Assembly: GCA_015183035.1 (NCBI GenBank)
Contig: JACZZP010000016.1
Coordinates: forward strand, 372,001 to 436,000
Length of the DNA: 64,000 nt
Origin: Meloidogyne chitwoodi
Lineage: Eukaryota; Nematoda; Chromadorea; Rhabditida; Meloidogynidae
Direction of reading: 5' to 3'
Made by a program: the position numbers and the translations under genes. The notes under the pieces are model-generated. The model made no database searches, had not been told where the DNA came from, and was given only the letters and a program-made list of their open reading frames with translations. Below, piece by piece: positions 59,201 to 64,000 of the stretch (within the stretch, counting starts at the first letter, position 1; every line of letters starts with the position of its first letter).

Positions 59201-62200
59201 AATAAAAGAAGAAGAATTAAAAAAAATAATTATAATGAAATCTATTACAGAAGAAGAGAGAGAGAGAAAGATAACTTACTCTGCGCTCTCTTCCTTTAAC
59301 ATAACTACCTTATTTAGTTATTTTATCATAACTTTTTTTAAAATTTAGATAAAAATATAAACTAAAATTTAAAAAATAAATTAAATAAAATTAGATTTAT
59401 TTAAAAATTAAAATTATAAAATTTGGCAAATTTTTAATTAATAAAATTACCCAATTGTTGATTAATTCTTTAATGTCTTCGATCGCTTTTTTCTGTTTTT
59501 CCCATTGACTGTAATTTTTTGTTAATAAATCAGAATTATTTTCACGAAGAAACTTTCGTAGCTAAAATGGGATTATTAATATTAAACTAATTAAAAATTA
59601 AATTTTTTTTGCTTAAAAACACTTTCTTAAATAAATTAATAATTAATAAAAAAATTATTTTTTACCAAATAATTAATTTTAATTTCATTCTGAATATTTT
59701 CTAAAAATTCAATTAATTCTTCTTCAATTAATTCACAACTAATATCATTTTTTAATAAAATTTTATCTTTTTTACCATCCCATAATGATTTAATTTTGTA
59801 AAACCATTTTTTTTCGTCTTTATTTTCAAGATTAATAATATTATTTGCTATATGTAAATTTCTTTCTATATCATTAATTTTTATCTCAAAAATTTCATTT
59901 TCTTGACAATTTTCTTCTGTCAAGTATTCTCTAATTTTCAACAAAAAATTTTCGTCATGAAATGGAGATTTGTATGTTTTTTCTCTTTCAGTTATATCTG
60001 AATTTTTTTTTTAAATTTTTTAAATTTTCTTATATTTAAATAGAAAACACTTTGCCCTAAAAAGCAGAAAAATCTGTTCTTATGTTAATATTTTATATAA
60101 AATCCCTCCAAATTTGACACAAGATCAATCGCTAGATTTCTTCATTTTAATCAGCCTGGGGAATATAAATACCCTTATTTATTAAAAAAAGTTTATAACC
60201 TAAATCATCATTTTGCTCTTTTTGAGTTTTTATTTTTTCCAAAAATTTGTTATGCTCCAAACGTTTTTCCTTTTTCTTTTGTTTTTTCATTTTTTTCGAT
60301 ATTTTCTTTTCAAAAAATAATTTTTGTCTATTTTCTAATAAAGTTTTTCTCCTCAATTTAATACTTTTATTTGAACTTTCAGATGTTTCTGATTTTAAAT
60401 CAATTTCCATCATTTTTTCAATTTCTTTAAATTTATCTGGATCAATTTTGTTTTCCTCTTCTGTCAAAATAATTTCTTTAATATTTTCTTCAGTTATACC
60501 AAAATTTTCATATTTAATCGACAAATTTAATTTTTCTATAATTTTTGTAATTCCATTATATCCAACAATGCTTATTAAATTATATAATGCTGGCTTATTA
60601 TTATTTTGCACAACTTGAAATTATTAATATTAAATAAAAAACGTTTATTTAGAAAAATAAAATAAAAGAGAATAATTAGGGTAAAAATAATTTTTTAAAG
60701 ATTTTAACATATTTACATAATGTTACATAAAGAAAAATTTTTTTATTATTTTTTTTAAATTTTAATGAGAATAAACATTTTATTTTTAATTTTCAGAAAA
60801 TTTTTTAATTAAAATTTGTATTTTAGTTTTTAATAATTCGGCAAGTATGATATATTTTTTCATAATTTCACCGCATTTATATATAGTTAAGTTATTTTTA
60901 AAATATATTTGTAAATTAATTTTATTAGTTTTTTGAGGAAAGGCTCTCATTAAAAGAATTTTTTTCAAATAAAAACTCACGATCGTTAAATTTTTTAACT
61001 AAATCTTCTTTAAACTTTTTCTCTTCATCATTTGTATTATTATCAACCGGTTGAACAAATATTTGAAAGAAAAAATCGTTACATTTTCCATTAATCCAAT
61101 TAATATATCGGTCATATTTTAAACTGTCAATTTCAATTTTTTTATGCCCATTTAATATATTTTTAAATTCCTTAAATAAAGATTCATAATTTCCTTTTTG
61201 AGTGTCAAGTTCATCCAAAACAAATTCTGTTAATTCAATCTAAATTGAAGGAAAAAGTTAACTTATAATTTTCTTTTGAAAAATGTTTTCTAGTACTAGT
61301 ATAATTCTTAATTTTTATAAAATTACCTGAATAAAAAAAATTTCCTCTTCTTCCTTTATAACATTTGAAATATCCAATGCTTCAATACATTCGATAAAAA
61401 TTTGGTCCAATTTAATTTTTAATAATAATTGTTGATTTTTCCAAATTTCATATAAATTATTTTCTGTTGTTCCAATTATTCCTATATCATTTTCTTTAAA
61501 AAAATTTTCCATCCAACGAACCCAAAGAATAATTCTTAAGGCGATTTTATTGGCTGCAACAAATTGTGGATTTTTTTCATTGTCAATGGCTTTGAGAAAA
61601 TGGTTTTGAGCGCGAAAATTGTCGTAAAACACTAATGTACATTTAGGCAATTATTTTTAAATTTGATTTTATAGTACCTACTAACTTATTTTGGAAATAG
61701 AGGAGTGATAATTTACCCTGAATGCTATAGTGATTAACTCCCTTACTTTCTCTTAAAAGTTGACTTAATTTTTCGAAAGAGATTGTCGAGCTAATTCGAA
61801 TGATACTAAAATCAACGAAATCGAATGAAATTGAGAAAAGTTATGATTAATTAAAATTCACTGGAGGATATGAAGAGAGCAGCCGCGGTAATCACTTAAG
61901 CTAATTTCCTCTTTTTGAAATGAAAGAGAAAGATAACTTACTCTGCGCTCTCTTCCTTTAACATAACTACTCTTTTATTTTATCATAACTTTTTTTAAAT
62001 TTAGTTAAAAATATAAACTAAAATTTAAAAAGTGAATAATAAAATTAGATTTATTTAAAAATAAAGTTTATAAAATTGTACAAATTTTTGACAAATTTAT
62101 GGGAAAATTTTCCCCAAATATAAAATTATTAAAAACCTACAATTATCAATTTGCAATGAATCAATAATTTTTTCGTCTTTAACAATTTGTTTTATTCTTG

Positions 62201-63811
62201 TAAAGCTTCCATAATTTTCATTGATTATTTGTTTAAATAAATTTAAATTTGTATTCACAAATGCAACGTGATTATTTTTCAATTTTTCTCTTTGCCTATC
62301 AAAAGCATTGTCAATTTGTTCTTTATTTATACATTCTTCTTTTGGATTCCATTTAAATAACATTTTTTCAGCTTTATTGAAAGCTGATTTATATTCTCTT
62401 TTAAAAAATTTTTTAAAAAATTATTAATTTTAAAAAACAAAAAATTACTTTACTGTCACGTTATAAATATCAAAATTAGAAACTATTTTAGAAAAACTGA
62501 TAATCAAACACACAGCACGTGGAGTACAGATTTTTTCTCCTAGATTTAGATTAAAAATAGAACTTTTGAATGTTTTGATTCGTTCATCAAACTTAAATAA
62601 TTTTTTAAAAAAACTAAATTTTATTTAATAATACTTTTTCAAGTTTATTTTCTCTTAATAGATCAAACTTTTTTGAACTTAACATAAAATATATTGATTT
62701 TAAAAGTAATCGAATAGAAATGCTTAATTCAGCATTTTGAGCTTCTTCTGACCCAATTTTGTTAGTAATCAAATTTTTGAAAAGATAAAATTGTGTGGAT
62801 GGTAAAATGTCTTCTAAAAAAAGAAAAACAATTTTTAAAAAAATAATTTATTTTTACACCCACCTATATGCAAGACATCAGGAAATTTTTCTTCAAGTGT
62901 TAGAAAATAATCATCTTTATTTAATAATACACGCAATTGTTCTTTTGGACTGTTACGATCGATGTTATAATTTTTTGATAAAATCTCATTAATAGTTGCT
63001 GATTTTTGTATTATCCAATCAATGTAATAAAACAATAGATCATCTATTACCTTTAATATTGAAAATAATAAGAACATGGTGCTGTAATTTAGTAGTTATA
63101 GTTATCTACAGTGATCGGAAAGTTACAAAAGTTCCACTGGAACCGGTTTCGGAACTTGTTTTTTAATTTTCATAGTTCCAATTCAGTTGGGTTAGGAACT
63201 AGTTCCAAAAATAGTTCTAATTCCGGAACCAGTTCCGGAACATGTTTCTGTTCCAGAAATTTGGTAGTTCCAGTTCCGTAACTTTTCCAGCACTGGTTAT
63301 CTCCCTAATAACAATTACAAGGTTCGCCGCCTGTCCTAGTCCCTGGCTTTTATTTAATCAAGTTAAATGAGAAGATAATTAGAATTTAAATTGTCGGTCT
63401 TATATTTTTTATTTTAGAAAAATTATAAAAAAGCATACAAAATTTAATTGATTTATCGCTTTCATTATAAAATTAAACTCTTCTGAATATTTAATATCAA
63501 TAAAATTTTTATCTTCATTTTCGCCAAGATATATGTCAATTTTAGGTATTTCTTTCTAATATTTTGGATGATTATTATTTATTAAAATTTATTTTTTATA
63601 AAAAAATTTATTTTAAACTTACAATTTTTTTTTCATAATATGTATTCCACCACGTTTTTGAATTTAAACTCTTATTCATCAAAATTTCAAAATAGAAATA
63701 CCGTAAAATAGGTACCAAATTTTCCACATTTTTTTCTAATAATACAATCTTTAGCGATTCTGAACGTACACTTATTATTTCAGAGTCTTCGAGATGAGCG
63801 AGATTTATCCC
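56205..63811 (-). CDS. Divergent PAP-like paralogue with all three catalytic Asp replaced (5' end outside window)
   Basis: Minus exons: 63811-63623, 63555-63439, 63050-62864, 62813-62635, 62591-62449, 62397-62141, 61631-61327, 61239-60981, 60943-60872 (least certain), 60613-60173, 59997-59666, 59561-59451, 59009-58713, 58253-57983, 57932-57840, 57651-57271, 57225-57095, 56645-56205. Phases agree throughout; 4,206 nt (1,401 aa plus stop). Order matches copies A-C: helix-rich N-terminal part, basic linker (KKISKKMKKQKKKEKR), then PAP. The palm reads FGSQLYGAETIDSNINGIIF, where PAPs have FGS...SDxD; the third Asp position reads Val in VPLIKFKFNNFEFVLHF. The central domain is clear (IYGSQYGFF, WPIITPGFPSQNVCYNI), as is the RNA-binding-like region (YNNYLVLICSHKN, TVWLIGI). 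No frameshift or stop seen, so it looks like a maintained pseudoenzyme. It shares phase-1 junctions with A-C (AAA A|gtatg) but lacks one central-domain intron. The signal peptide would lie beyond 64000 and cannot be checked. Confidence 0.82.
56805..57030. repeat. Hairpin repeat family member
   Basis: Same family as 41128-41470 (GTTATGATAAAATAACTAA, GGAAGAGAGCGCAGAGTAAG, AAGTGATTACCGCGGCTGC). Sits in the last intron of the pseudo-PAP gene. Confidence 0.75.
59250..59430. repeat. Hairpin repeat family member, inverted and shorter
   Basis: Complementary orientation: AAGATAACTTACTCTGCGCT, CTTCCTTTAACATAACTACC, TTTATCATAACTTTTTTT. Intron of the pseudo-PAP gene. Confidence 0.7.
61780..62080. repeat. 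Hairpin repeat family member, inverted
   Basis: Longest of the inverted copies: TCGAATGATACTAAAATCAA, GCAGCCGCGGTAATCACTTA, ACTTACTCTGCGCTCTCTTC, TTTATCATAACTTTTTTT. Intron of the pseudo-PAP gene. Confidence 0.75.
63109..63295. mobile_element. hAT-type MITE in a pseudo-PAP intron
   Basis: 187 bp, ends CAGTGATCGGAAAGTTAC and GTAACTTTTCCAGCACTG, flanked by GTTATCTA / GTTATCTC (7 of 8). Related to 8766-8973. Confidence 0.9.
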
Positions 63812-64000
63812 CTGAAAAGTAAAAAAATACTAATAATTATAGTAATCTTTGGAAAATTTTTTATTTAATTATTGGTACAATAAAGTAATGAGATTTAGTA
63901 AAAAATATAACTGGAAGAGCCACATATTTTTTGTATTTTAACAAGTGATACAAACAGATAGGTACCTATATACCTACAATATTTATCAAAAAATAAATAC

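Noticed and set aside
60247..60618. 123-residue Phe/Ser-rich frame on the plus strand
   Set aside because: Exact antisense of the basic linker exon of the pseudo-PAP gene.
1..64000. tRNA, rRNA or other structured RNA genes
   Set aside because: No A/B box pairs with a cloverleaf, and no rRNA core sequences, were recognised by eye; a covariance search could still find small RNAs.

Overview
The window is eukaryotic, very AT-rich (roughly three quarters A+T by eye) and looks like a nematode: a major sperm protein (MSP) gene copy, an Sre-type chemoreceptor, a two-domain C-type lectin with mucin-like linkers, many short introns with TTTTCAG/TTTTAAG acceptors, and dense small transposons. A plant-parasitic tylenchid such as Meloidogyne is a reasonable inference from composition and the number of secreted proteins, but no marker gene proves the genus.

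The main content is a family of very large multi-exon genes joining a long N-terminal region of unknown fold to a complete poly(A)-polymerase (PAP) module. Three tandem plus-strand copies lie at 6177-15196 (A), 20445-29644 (B) and 30821-39736 (C). Each begins with a clear secretory signal peptide, continues with about 930 residues of helix-rich sequence with a basic linker, then a PAP core with the GGS...DxD and third-Asp catalytic residues, the PAP central domain, a PAP RNA-binding-like domain and a short charged tail. Reading exon by exon, A and C each give 4,533 nt of CDS (1,510 aa) with every intron phase matching. A divergent fourth member lies on the minus strand at 56205-63811, incomplete at its 5' end; the two DxD aspartates read Asn-x-Asn and the third reads Val, so it looks catalytically dead. 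This family is my candidate for the undescribed system.

Each plus-strand copy carries a lesion. A has a young 613-bp long-TIR element in an exon, but the element and its 9-bp target duplication supply splice sites that would remove it in frame. B has a 1-bp deficit in one exon. C has a 1.1-kb hAT-like insertion in the exon with the third catalytic Asp. Copy C is a mosaic of A-like and B-like tracts, which points to gene conversion or unequal exchange.

Layout: 20-3312 a GC-richer, intronless, broken SF1 helicase with a zinc knuckle; 3.3-6.2 kb AT-rich spacer and the upstream region of A; 6.2-15.2 kb gene A; 15.2-20.4 kb hAT remnants and the upstream region of B; 20.4-29.6 kb gene B; 29.6-30.8 kb upstream region of C; 30.8-39.7 kb gene C; 40.4-42.8 kb C-type lectin (minus); 42.8-44.9 kb gene-poor; 44.9-47.2 kb Sre-like receptor; 48.6-50.1 kb small secreted protein; 50.6-51.2 kb MSP copy broken by a frameshift and carrying a solo LTR; 52.3-54.9 kb secreted lysine-rich protein; 56.2 kb to the end, the pseudo-PAP gene. 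hAT-type MITEs with 8-bp target duplications, solo LTRs and hairpin repeats sit throughout, mostly in introns.

Limits: all gene models are hand-read from splice motifs, phase and paralogue comparison. No database search, RNA evidence or computed alignment was available, so percentages and family names beyond recognisable motifs are approximate.
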